Source of the DNA: UBA9410 sp036123585
GTDB lineage: Bacteria > Actinomycetota > Acidimicrobiia > Acidimicrobiales > MedAcidi-G1
Length of the DNA: 17,261 nt
NCBI GenBank assembly: GCA_036123585.1
Contig: JAZADN010000024.1
Span: 1 to 17,261, forward strand
Direction: 5' to 3'
The notes under the pieces were generated by a model, which made no database searches, was not told the DNA's origin, and saw nothing but the letters and a program-made list of their open reading frames with translations. Made by a program: the position numbers and the translations under genes. Below are positions 5,054 through 13,346 of this stretch, in pieces (position 1 is the first letter of the stretch; each line of letters starts with the position of its first letter).

Positions 5054-8000
5054 GTGTCTGCTCGCCCCCTCGTCCGGGACCGTTACTCGTTCGGCAACCT
5101 GGAGGAAGTCCTTCCCCTCCCCAACCTGATCGACGTCCAGAAGAAGTCTTTCGACTGGTTCCGTCTTCAGGGCATCGCCGACACGTTCCGGGACCTCAGC
5201 CCCATTCAGGACTTCAGCGAGACGCTCTCGCTCGAGTTGGAGTTCGACCCGAATGACGAGGACCTGTGCCCTCCGCCGAAGTTCTCGGTGGAGGAGTGCA
5301 AGGAGAAGGACATGACCTTCTCCGCTCCGATCTTCGTGCGGGCCTCGTTCAAGAACCAGAACACGGGCGAGATCAAGGAGCAGACGGTCTTCATGGGGGA
5401 CTTCCCGATGATGACCGAGAAGGGCACCTTCGTGATCAACGGCACCGAGCGTGTCGTGGTGTCGCAGCTCGTCCGCTCGCCGGGCGTCATCTTCCAGCCT
5501 GGTGACCGCTATCGCCTGCGGAACATGAGCAAGCACCAGTTGGTGACCGGCACTATCCACCCGTCGCGCGGCGAGTGGATCGAGTTCGACGTCGAGCAGA
5601 AGCCGGGCAAGGACGTCACCGCCGGTACCAAGGTTTCGCGCAAGCGTCGACTCTCGATGTTCACCCTGCTGCGCGCCCTCGGATACGACGAGGAGAACGA
5701 GCCGGGTTTCCTGGATCGCTTCGTCCGCCACTTCGACTTCCTCGAGGGCCAGTGGGAGAAGGACCGTGAGGTCGCTCCCACCCAGGAGGATTCACTGCTC
5801 GAGATCTACAAGCGGGTCCGTCCCGGCGAGCCGCTGTCGGTGGAGGCCGCCCGTGCCTACTTCCGTAACTCCTTCTTCGAGTCGCGCCGATACGACCTGT
5901 CCCGGGTCGGCCGTTACAAGCTGAACCGGAAGCTGGGTCCGGAGATCGAAAAGATCGAGGAGCTCTTTGGCATCGAGCTCGAGCGCCCCGATGAGGATTC
6001 CCCGGTGCTGGTCCGCTCCGAGGTGCTGGCCACCTGCACCTACCTGCTGCACCTCGCCAAGGGCGAGCCCGGCTACCGCCTCGACGACCAGGACCACTTC
6101 GCCAACCGCCGCATCCGCTCGGTCGGCGAGCTGATCCAGAACCAGCTCCGCATCGGCCTCAGCCGCATGGAGCGGGTGGTCCGCGAGCGCATGACGACCA
6201 TGGATGTGGAGGCCATCGCCCCGCAGAGCCTGGTCAACATCCGCCCCGTGGTGGCCTCCATCAAGGAGTTCTTCGGGACCAGCCAGCTGTCCCAGTTCAT
6301 GGACCAGGTGAACCCGCTGTCGGGCCTCACCCACCGCCGTCGCCTCTCGGCGCTCGGCCCGGGCGGCCTTTCCCGTGAGCGGGCTGGCTTCGAGGTCCGC
6401 GACGTCCACTTCTCGCATTACGGCCGTATGTGCCCGATCGAGACTCCCGAGGGTCCGAACATTGGCCTCATCGGCGGTCTGGCTACCTACGGCCGGATCA
6501 ACCGGTTCGGCTTCATCGAGTCGCCCTACCGCGTGGTGGTCGACGGCAAGGTCACCGACGATGTGAGGTATCTGGCTGCCGACGACGAGGAGGAGTTCGT
6601 CGTCGCCCAGGCCAACGCACCGCTCAACCCGGACGGGACCTTCCGCAACGACCGGGTCCTCGTGCGTCGGTCGCCGCAGGCAGCCTCGCTGAACGACCTC
6701 AAGCTCCAGTTGGAGCAGGACATCTTCTTCGGTGCCACCACCGAGATCTCTTTCGTGCCGCCCAGCGAGGTCCAGCTGATGGACGTCTCGCCGCGGCAGA
6801 TCGTCTCGGTGGCAACGGCGCTCATTCCGTTCCTCGAACACGACGATGCCAACCGGGCACTGATGGGCGCCAACATGCAGCGGCAGGCCGTCCCGTTGGT
6901 TCGGTCCGAAGCCCCGTACATCGGTACCGGTATCGAGGCCAGCGCCGCCCACGATGCGGCCGACATGCTCCTGGCAAACGAGGCCGGCACGGTCACCGCG
7001 GTGGACGGCACGTCGATCACCGTCGACTACGCCAAGGCCGGGAAGCAGACCCACGACCTGCTCAAGTACGTGCGGTCCAACCAGGACACCTGTATCAACC
7101 AGAAGAGCCGGGTCGTCCCCGGCCAAAAGGTCAAGAAGGGTCAGCTGCTGGCCGACGGCTCGTCCACCGACGGTGGCGAACTGGCGCTCGGCAAGAACCT
7201 TCTCGTGGCTTTCATGTCCTGGGAGGGCTACAACTTCGAGGACGCCATCATCCTCTCGGAGCGCCTGGTGAAGGACGACGTGCTCACGTCGATCCACATC
7301 CACGAGCACGAGATCGATGCCCGTGACACCAAGTTGGGCGCTGAGGAGATCACCGGCGACATCCCGAACTTGTCCGACGAGATCCTGGCCGATCTCGACG
7401 ACCGGGGCATCGTGCGTGTCGGTGCAGAGGTGTCGCCCGGCGACGTCCTAGTCGGCAAGGTCACCCCTAAGGGTGAGACGGAACTGACTCCCGAGGAGCG
7501 TCTCCTGCGGGCCATCTTCGGCGAGAAGTCCCGCGAGGTGCGTGACACCTCGCTGAAGGTCCCGCACGGCGAGACCGGCAAGGTCATCGACGTCAAGGTG
7601 TTCAACCGCGACGACGGCGACGAACTGCCGCCCGGCGTCAACCAGCTGGTTCGGGTCTACGTGGCCCAGAAGCGCAAGATCAGCGTGGGCGACAAGTTGG
7701 CCGGCCGCCACGGCAACAAGGGCGTCATCTCCATGATCCTCCCCGTGGAGGACATGCCTTACCTGGCCGACGGCACCCCTGTCGACATCATCCTGAACCC
7801 GCTGGGCGTGCCGTCCCGGATGAACGTCGGGCAGGTGCTCGAGGCCCATCTCGGCTACTGCGCCCGCTGGGGCTGGGAGATCGATGGCGACGCCGTCGGG
7901 GCCCAGCCTGTCCGCGGCATCGAAAAGAAGACCCGTCCGTCGACCGAGCCGGCAGTCCACGTGGCCACACCGGTCTTCGACGGCGCCCACTGGGACGAGG

Positions 8001-8638
8001 AGGACCGGTCCGGCCGCCATCCCACGATCCAGAGGATCTTGAGCAACCTGCGGCCCGAGTCGGTCGACGGCGACCGCCTGGTCCAGCTCGACGGTAAGGC
8101 GACCCTCTACAACGGCCGCACCGGCGAGGCCTACGACAGCCCGATCATGGTCGGGTACGTCTACATCCTGAAGTTGGCCCACCTCGTGGACGACAAGATC
8201 CACGCCCGGTCGACGGGTCCGTACTCGATGATCACGCAGCAGCCCCTGGGCGGCAAGGCTCAGTTCGGCGGTCAGCGGTTCGGCGAGATGGAGGTCTGGG
8301 CGCTCGAGGCCTACGGGGCCGCCTACTGCCTGCAGGAACTCCTGACCATCAAGTCCGACGACACCATCGGCCGGGTCAAGGTCTACGAGGCCATCGTCAA
8401 GGGCGACAACATCCCGGAGCCCGGCATCCCGGAGAGCTTCAAGGTTCTCATCAAGGAGATGCAGTCGCTCTGCCTGAACGTCGAGGTTCTGGCCGAGGAC
8501 GGGCACGAGATCGAGATGCGCGACTTCGACGAGGACGCCTTCGACGGAATGCGCGAACTTGGAATCGATTTGTCCCGTCCGGAACGGGGTTCCGACGAGG
8601 AGGACCAGCGCCGCGCTGCCGGCCTGCTCGCTCGCTGA
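5054..8638 (+). CDS. rpoB: DNA-directed RNA polymerase subunit beta
   Basis: This 1194-aa beta subunit is of normal actinobacterial size. It builds one side of the active-site cleft and the rifamycin pocket. The GTG start at 5054 follows AGGAG by 6 nt. The rifamycin region lies at about residues 408-440. The residues equivalent to E. coli D516, H526 and S531 (D417, H427, S432) are wild type, but N518 is V419. IETPEGPNIGLIGG follows, then WEGYNFEDAIILSERLV. The active-site lysines are K881 and K889 (KLAGRHGNKG). The C-terminal clamp motif is GGKAQFGGQRFGEMEVWALEA. The residue equivalent to E. coli P552 is F453. rpoC starts 58 nt downstream. Identification is certain. Confidence 0.99.
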   Translation: MSARPLVRDRYSFGNLEEVLPLPNLIDVQKKSFDWFRLQGIADTFRDLSPIQDFSETLSLELEFDPNDEDLCPPPKFSVEECKEKDMTFSAPIFVRASFKNQNTGEIKEQTVFMGDFPMMTEKGTFVINGTERVVVSQLVRSPGVIFQPGDRYRLRNMSKHQLVTGTIHPSRGEWIEFDVEQKPGKDVTAGTKVSRKRRLSMFTLLRALGYDEENEPGFLDRFVRHFDFLEGQWEKDREVAPTQEDSLLEIYKRVRPGEPLSVEAARAYFRNSFFESRRYDLSRVGRYKLNRKLGPEIEKIEELFGIELERPDEDSPVLVRSEVLATCTYLLHLAKGEPGYRLDDQDHFANRRIRSVGELIQNQLRIGLSRMERVVRERMTTMDVEAIAPQSLVNIRPVVASIKEFFGTSQLSQFMDQVNPLSGLTHRRRLSALGPGGLSRERAGFEVRDVHFSHYGRMCPIETPEGPNIGLIGGLATYGRINRFGFIESPYRVVVDGKVTDDVRYLAADDEEEFVVAQANAPLNPDGTFRNDRVLVRRSPQAASLNDLKLQLEQDIFFGATTEISFVPPSEVQLMDVSPRQIVSVATALIPFLEHDDANRALMGANMQRQAVPLVRSEAPYIGTGIEASAAHDAADMLLANEAGTVTAVDGTSITVDYAKAGKQTHDLLKYVRSNQDTCINQKSRVVPGQKVKKGQLLADGSSTDGGELALGKNLLVAFMSWEGYNFEDAIILSERLVKDDVLTSIHIHEHEIDARDTKLGAEEITGDIPNLSDEILADLDDRGIVRVGAEVSPGDVLVGKVTPKGETELTPEERLLRAIFGEKSREVRDTSLKVPHGETGKVIDVKVFNRDDGDELPPGVNQLVRVYVAQKRKISVGDKLAGRHGNKGVISMILPVEDMPYLADGTPVDIILNPLGVPSRMNVGQVLEAHLGYCARWGWEIDGDAVGAQPVRGIEKKTRPSTEPAVHVATPVFDGAHWDEEDRSGRHPTIQRILSNLRPESVDGDRLVQLDGKATLYNGRTGEAYDSPIMVGYVYILKLAHLVDDKIHARSTGPYSMITQQPLGGKAQFGGQRFGEMEVWALEAYGAAYCLQELLTIKSDDTIGRVKVYEAIVKGDNIPEPGIPESFKVLIKEMQSLCLNVEVLAEDGHEIEMRDFDEDAFDGMRELGIDLSRPERGSDEEDQRRAAGLLAR

Positions 8639-8696
8639 CCCAACTCCACACCCGAACACGGCACCCACGCAAGAGAACGACACGCAGGAAGACACA

Positions 8697-11600
8697 GTGC
8701 TCGACGTCAACGAATTCGACCAGCTCCAGATAGGCCTGGCCACTGCGGACGGCATCCGCATGTGGTCCAACGGCGAGGTCAAGAAGCCGGAGACCATCAA
8801 CTACCGCACCCTGAAGCCGGAGAAGGACGGACTCTTCTGCGAGAAGATCTTCGGTCCGACGAAGGACTGGGAGTGCTACTGCGGCAAGTACAAGCGGGTC
8901 CGCTTCAAGGGCATCATCTGCGAGCGCTGTGGCGTCGAGGTGACCCGCTCCAAGGTCCGCCGCGACCGCATGGGCCACATCGAACTGGCTGCCCCCGCCG
9001 TGCACATCTGGTACCTACGGGGCACCCGCTCGTGGCTGGCCTACCTCCTGATGGGCACCGAGCCCCGTGAGGAGTTGAAGGCCAAGCAGTTGGAGAAGGT
9101 CATCTACTTCGCCGCCAACCTCGTCGTCTCCGTGAACGAGGACAAGCGCCATGAGGACCTTCCTGAGCTGGAGGCCGAACTGGTCGAGGAGCGCCTCGCC
9201 ATCGAGGAGGAGCGAGACCGCGAGCTGAACCGCCGTCAGGAGGACCTCGAGTCCGAGTTGGCCGAGATGGAGGCCGAGGGCGTCAAGGAGTCTGACCTCA
9301 AGGCCAGGGCCCGCACCGCCGAGAAGGACCTCCAGTTCATCCGGGACCAGTACGAGCAGGAGCTCGACGTCCTGAACCGCGCCTGGGACGAGTTCACCGG
9401 CCTTTTCGCCCGGCAGATCGTCGAGGAGGAAATGCTCTGGCGCGAACTTGAGGACCGCTGGGGTGAGTACTTCGAGGGCGGCATGGGCGCCGAGGCCCTG
9501 GCACGCCTCATCGAGATCATCGACTTCGACGAGGAGGAGGTCAAGCTGCGGGCGCAGATCGACCCGCCGGAGGGCCAGCGCCCCCTGTCGGCCCAGCGCA
9601 AGCAGAAGGCCATCAAGCGCCTCAAGATCGTCGCTGCGTTCAATCGCCGCGACGAGCATGGCCGACGGATCAACGAGCCCCGGGCCATGATCCTCGACGC
9701 CGTGCCGGTCATCCCGCCGGAACTGCGTCCCATGGTCCAGTTGGACGGTGGCCGCTTCGCCACCTCCGATCTGAACGACCTGTACCGCCGAGTGATCAAT
9801 CGGAACAATCGCCTCAAGCGGCTGCTCGACCTGGGAGCCCCGGCGATCATCGTCAACAACGAGAAGCGGATGCTCCAGGAGGCCGTCGACGCCCTGTTCG
9901 ACAATGGCCGCCGCGGCCGCCCTGTGACCGGCCCGGGCAACCGTCCGCTCAAGTCGCTGTCCGACATGCTGAAGGGCAAGCAGGGACGTTTCCGCCAGAA
10001 CCTTCTCGGCAAGCGAGTCGACTACTCGGGCCGTTCGGTCATCGTGGCCGGTCCGACGTTGAAGTTCCACCAGTGCGGCCTGCCCAAGGTCATGGCGCTC
10101 GAGCTGTTCAAGCCTTTCGTCATGAAGAAGCTGGTCGACGAGGAGATCGCCCAGAACATCAAGTCCGCCAAGCGCATGGTCGAGCGGCGCAAGCCGCAGG
10201 TTTGGACGGTGCTCGAAGACGTCATCCGTGAGCACCCGGTCCTGCTGAACCGTGCCCCCACCCTGCACCGCCTAGGGATCCAGGCCTTCGAGCCGGTGCT
10301 GGTCGACGGCAAGGCCATACGCATCCACCCGCTGGTCTGCGCGGCCTTCAATGCCGACTTCGACGGAGACCAGATGGCCGTCCACCTGCCGTTGTCGTCG
10401 GAGGCCCAGGCCGAGGCCCGGGTCCTGATGCTGTCGGCCAACAACGTGCTCAGCCCGGCTCACGGCCGACCGCTGGTCACGCCGACCCAGGACATGGTGA
10501 TCGGCGCGTACTACCTGACCGCTGAGCAGGAGGGCATGCCCGGCGAGGGCAAGGTGTTCCGGAACGTGGACGACCTCGAGTGGGCCGTCGAGTCCGGTCA
10601 CGTGCACCTCCATGCCCGTATCCAGTACCGCTCGAATAATTACCCGGAATTGATCGACACGTCGGCCAACGGGGTGGCCGCCACCTGGCACACCACGACC
10701 CCCGGACGGGTGTTCTTCAATGAGGCCTTGCCGGGTAACGACGTGGAGCCGATGGAGGTCGGCGGTCACCGCGCCCAGCAGATCACCTACGTGAACGCGC
10801 AGGTCGGCAAGGGTCACCTGGGCTCCATCGTGGACGACCTGGCCCGCGGCTACCCGAAGAAGCTGGTCGCCGAGTCGCTGGACGCCCTCAAGGACGCGTG
10901 TTTCAAGTACGCCAGCCGTTCCGGCCTGACCGTGTCGATCGACGACGTGAAGACCCCGGAAGCCAAGGCCTCCATTCTCGACGAACACGAGAAGCGCGCC
11001 GAGAAGGTCGAGGCCCAGTTCCGGAAGGGCATCATCACCGACGGCGAGCGCCGGCAGATGGAGGTAGAGATCTGGAACTCGGCCACCTCCGAGGTCACCG
11101 ACCGCATGGTCGAGTCCCTCGAAGCCGACCACTTCAACCCGATCGACATGATGGTCAAGTCGGGTGCCCGCGGGAACATGATGCAGGTGCGCCAGATCGC
11201 AGGGATGCGCGGCCTGGTGGCCAATCCCCGCGGTGACATGATCCCCCGGCCCATCAAGTCGAACTTCCGCGAGGGCCTGGCGATGCTGGAGTACTTCATC
11301 GCCACGCCGGGCGCCCGAAAGGGCCTCGTCGACACCGCCCTGCGGACCGCCGACTCGGGCTACCTGACCCGCCGGCTGGTCGACGTGTCCCAGGAACTAA
11401 TCATCAACGACGTCGACCCGTTCGAGGGCGACGGTCCGGTACGCGGCATCTGGATCGACGACGTGCGTCCCGACGATCCGAACCGTCGGAGTCACCTCGA
11501 GACCCGCCTGTTCAGCCGGACGTTGGCCGACGACGTGACGTTGTCCGACGGCACGGTGATCCCGGCCGGCACCATCGTCGGTGAGCCGGAGATGGTGACC

Positions 11601-12752
11601 ATGCGCGACGACGAGGGCGTGGAGCGCGTGCGCGTGCTCTCGCCGCTGACCGACGAGTCCGCCATCGGCGTCTCGGCAGCCAGCTACGGCATGTCGCTGG
11701 CCACCGGCAAGGCCATCGAACTGGGCGAGGCGGTCGGCGTGATCGCCGCCCAGTCGATTGGTGAGCCCGGAACCCAGCTCACCATGCGGACGTTCCACAC
11801 CGGTGGCGTAGCTGGCAAGGACCTGGCTGGTGGTCTGCCGCGCGTCGTGGAGCTCTTTGAGGCACGCGAGCCGAAGGGCAAGGCCACCCTGGCCCGCATC
11901 TCCGGCGTAGTTCGCCTCGGCGACGACGAGGGCCGTGGCCGAGAGGTCACCGTGGTGGCCGACGACGGTACCGAGGAGGTCTACTTCGTGCCCGGCACGG
12001 CCCGCCTCGAGGTGGTCGACGGCCAGGAGGTCCGGGCCGGTGACGCCATTGTCGAGGGCCCCCGCGACCCCAAGGAGTTGCTCGAGATCAAGGGCGTCCG
12101 GGAGACCCAGCAGTATCTAGTGGAAGAGGTGCAGCGGGTGTACCGCGACCAGGGCGTGTCGATCCACGACAAGCACATCGAGTTGATCGTCCGGCAGATG
12201 ACCCGCCGGGTCAAGATCAACGATCCCGGCGAGTCGGACTTCCTGCCCGGCGAGCAGGTCGACCAGAGGCTGTTCGCCGAGACGAACCGCCTGCTGGTGG
12301 CCGAAGGTCGCCGCCCGGCCGAGGGCCGTCCAGAACTAATGGGTATCACCAAAGCCTCGCTGGCCACCGATTCCTGGCTCTCGGCGGCTTCCTTCCAGGA
12401 GACCACTCGGGTGCTGACCGAGGCGGCCATCGAGTGCCGCAGCGACAAGCTCATCGGCCTCAAGGAGAACATCATCATCGGCAAGCTGGTCCCGGCCGGG
12501 ACCGGCATGGAGGAGTACCGACGGGTGGCTACCCACGCTCCGGACTACAAGCCGATGGACTTCTACTCGTCGGCCGACGAGGAACAGGACCTGGCCGAGT
12601 GGCTGGCCAGCCAGTCGGGGTCCGGCGACGACGCCTTCGCCGGCGCCTACGAGGCCGACGTCATCGACCTGGCCGGCTCCATGGACTTGCCCACCGGCGA
12701 CGCCGACCTGTCCTCCGACGAGGGGGGCGACGCCGTTCCGGAGGGCGACTGA
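8697..12752 (+). CDS. rpoC: DNA-directed RNA polymerase subunit beta-prime
   Basis: This 1351-aa beta-prime subunit carries the Mg2+-binding motif NADFDGD (D554, D556, D558). The GTG start at 8697 (AGGAAG 5 nt upstream) gives VLDVNEFDQLQIGLATADGI, matching actinobacterial N-termini. The upstream in-frame ATG at 8559 lies inside rpoB and was rejected. Zinc site 1 is intact (C60, C62, C75, C78). Residues of about 150-260 are a charged, coiled-coil-like insert known from Actinobacteria. The bridge helix has GARKGLVDTALRTADSGYL but is preceded by P871 where His is usual. Zinc site 2 has lost its cysteines (V906, D986, S993, S996). The trigger-loop motif LTMRTFHTGG is normal. Residues 1291-1351 are an acidic tail without Lys, Arg or His. 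Confidence 0.99.
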   Translation: MLDVNEFDQLQIGLATADGIRMWSNGEVKKPETINYRTLKPEKDGLFCEKIFGPTKDWECYCGKYKRVRFKGIICERCGVEVTRSKVRRDRMGHIELAAPAVHIWYLRGTRSWLAYLLMGTEPREELKAKQLEKVIYFAANLVVSVNEDKRHEDLPELEAELVEERLAIEEERDRELNRRQEDLESELAEMEAEGVKESDLKARARTAEKDLQFIRDQYEQELDVLNRAWDEFTGLFARQIVEEEMLWRELEDRWGEYFEGGMGAEALARLIEIIDFDEEEVKLRAQIDPPEGQRPLSAQRKQKAIKRLKIVAAFNRRDEHGRRINEPRAMILDAVPVIPPELRPMVQLDGGRFATSDLNDLYRRVINRNNRLKRLLDLGAPAIIVNNEKRMLQEAVDALFDNGRRGRPVTGPGNRPLKSLSDMLKGKQGRFRQNLLGKRVDYSGRSVIVAGPTLKFHQCGLPKVMALELFKPFVMKKLVDEEIAQNIKSAKRMVERRKPQVWTVLEDVIREHPVLLNRAPTLHRLGIQAFEPVLVDGKAIRIHPLVCAAFNADFDGDQMAVHLPLSSEAQAEARVLMLSANNVLSPAHGRPLVTPTQDMVIGAYYLTAEQEGMPGEGKVFRNVDDLEWAVESGHVHLHARIQYRSNNYPELIDTSANGVAATWHTTTPGRVFFNEALPGNDVEPMEVGGHRAQQITYVNAQVGKGHLGSIVDDLARGYPKKLVAESLDALKDACFKYASRSGLTVSIDDVKTPEAKASILDEHEKRAEKVEAQFRKGIITDGERRQMEVEIWNSATSEVTDRMVESLEADHFNPIDMMVKSGARGNMMQVRQIAGMRGLVANPRGDMIPRPIKSNFREGLAMLEYFIATPGARKGLVDTALRTADSGYLTRRLVDVSQELIINDVDPFEGDGPVRGIWIDDVRPDDPNRRSHLETRLFSRTLADDVTLSDGTVIPAGTIVGEPEMVTMRDDEGVERVRVLSPLTDESAIGVSAASYGMSLATGKAIELGEAVGVIAAQSIGEPGTQLTMRTFHTGGVAGKDLAGGLPRVVELFEAREPKGKATLARISGVVRLGDDEGRGREVTVVADDGTEEVYFVPGTARLEVVDGQEVRAGDAIVEGPRDPKELLEIKGVRETQQYLVEEVQRVYRDQGVSIHDKHIELIVRQMTRRVKINDPGESDFLPGEQVDQRLFAETNRLLVAEGRRPAEGRPELMGITKASLATDSWLSAASFQETTRVLTEAAIECRSDKLIGLKENIIIGKLVPAGTGMEEYRRVATHAPDYKPMDFYSSADEEQDLAEWLASQSGSGDDAFAGAYEADVIDLAGSMDLPTGDADLSSDEGGDAVPEGD

Positions 12753-12788
12753 GACGATGTTCCCGGCCCACCGGACCGGCCTGTGACG

Positions 12789-12824
12789 CCGATCCGATCG
12801 GGCGCGGACGTTTGACCGGATCGG
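12789..12824 (+). repeat. inverted repeat overlapping the rpsL -35 box
   Basis: CCGATCCG (12789-12796) and CGGATCGG (12817-12824) are perfect 8-bp complements 20 nt apart. The right arm touches the last base of the -35 box. It could be the rpoC 3' hairpin or an operator. No T-run follows. Confidence 0.4.
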
Positions 12825-12839
12825 AGCCAGCCGTAGAAT
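12812..12839 (+). promoter_or_regulatory. rpsL: str operon promoter
   Basis: TTGACC (12812-12817), a 16-nt spacer and TAGAAT (12834-12839) make the best promoter match in the window. It lies 60 nt after rpoC. The predicted start, about 12846, gives a 5' UTR of about 127 nt for rpsL. Confidence 0.7.
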
Positions 12840-12866
12840 CGTTCGTTGTTCGGTGCCGTGTTCGGC

Positions 12867-12904
12867 GCCGACTCCGGACTGGGCCCGCCGAGGCCGGAGT
12901 CGGC
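12867..12904 (+). promoter_or_regulatory. rpsL: 11-bp hairpin in the rpsL 5' UTR
   Basis: GCCGACTCCGG and CCGGAGTCGGC are perfectly complementary around a 16-nt loop, about 20 nt after the predicted transcription start. AGGTTTTCG follows about 7 nt later. It may be an attenuator, a processing site or a protein-binding element. It is too far from the ribosome site to block it directly. Confidence 0.5.
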
Positions 12905-12972
12905 CGGATCAGGTTTTCGAACACAGAATCCCAATCGAAGGGCCTCGACGGGGTCCACAACGAGGTGACGTA

Positions 12973-13344
12973 GTGCCCACCATCCAGCAGCTGGTCCGCA
13001 AGGGCCGCCAGAGCAAGCGCCGCAAGGAAGCCACCCCGGCGCTGAAGGGCGCGCCCCAGCGTCGCGGTGTGTGCACCCGCGTGTACACCACCACGCCGAA
13101 GAAGCCGAACTCCGCCCTGCGCAAAGTGGCCCGTGTGCGTTTGACCAGCGGCATCGAGGTCACTGCCTATATCCCGGGCGAGGGCCACAACCTGCAGGAG
13201 CACTCCATCGTGTTGGTGCGCGGGGGTCGTGTGAAGGACTTGCCGGGTGTCCGCTACAAGGTCATCCGCGGCACGCTCGACACCGCCAGTGTCAGTCAGC
13301 GCCGGCAGGCCCGGAGCCGCTATGGCGCCAAGAAGGAAGGCTGA
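12973..13344 (+). CDS. rpsL: 30S ribosomal protein S12
   Basis: This 123-aa S12 has the normal length and sequence (MPTIQQLVRKGRQSKRRK, YTTTPKKPNSALRKVARVRL, PGEGHNLQEHSIVLVRGG). S12 sits at the decoding centre of the small subunit and controls accuracy. K43 and K88, the classic streptomycin-resistance positions, are wild type, and D89 is the residue often methylthiolated. The GTG at 12973 follows GAGGTG by 5 nt. The frame upstream to 12853 runs through the 5' UTR hairpin and has no S12 similarity. It is the first gene of the str operon and rpsG follows after 2 nt. Confidence 0.98.
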   Translation: MPTIQQLVRKGRQSKRRKEATPALKGAPQRRGVCTRVYTTTPKKPNSALRKVARVRLTSGIEVTAYIPGEGHNLQEHSIVLVRGGRVKDLPGVRYKVIRGTLDTASVSQRRQARSRYGAKKEG

Positions 13345-13346
13345 CC

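Noticed and set aside
5792..7309. Long open frame (505 codons) on the minus strand inside rpoB
   Set aside because: It lies wholly opposite rpoB and reflects GC-rich third codon positions. No family motif and no ribosome site are visible.
8559..8696. N-terminal extension of rpoC from the ATG at 8559
   Set aside because: It would overlap the conserved end of rpoB, and the residues before the GTG at 8697 do not match beta-prime. AGGAAG upstream of 8697 supports the later start.
7448..8800. Minus-strand open frame of 450 codons across the rpoB-rpoC junction
   Set aside because: Shadow of two strongly conserved plus-strand genes; the translation has no recognisable domain.
9015..10268. Minus-strand open frame of 417 codons inside rpoC
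   Set aside because: Antisense shadow, rich in Leu, Val, Asp and His as expected from reverse reading of Asp/Glu-rich codons.
12434..12973. 179-codon frame overlapping the rpoC end and the rpsL leader
   Set aside because: Mostly an Arg/Gly-rich out-of-frame reading of rpoC that then crosses the str promoter and hairpin; not a gene.
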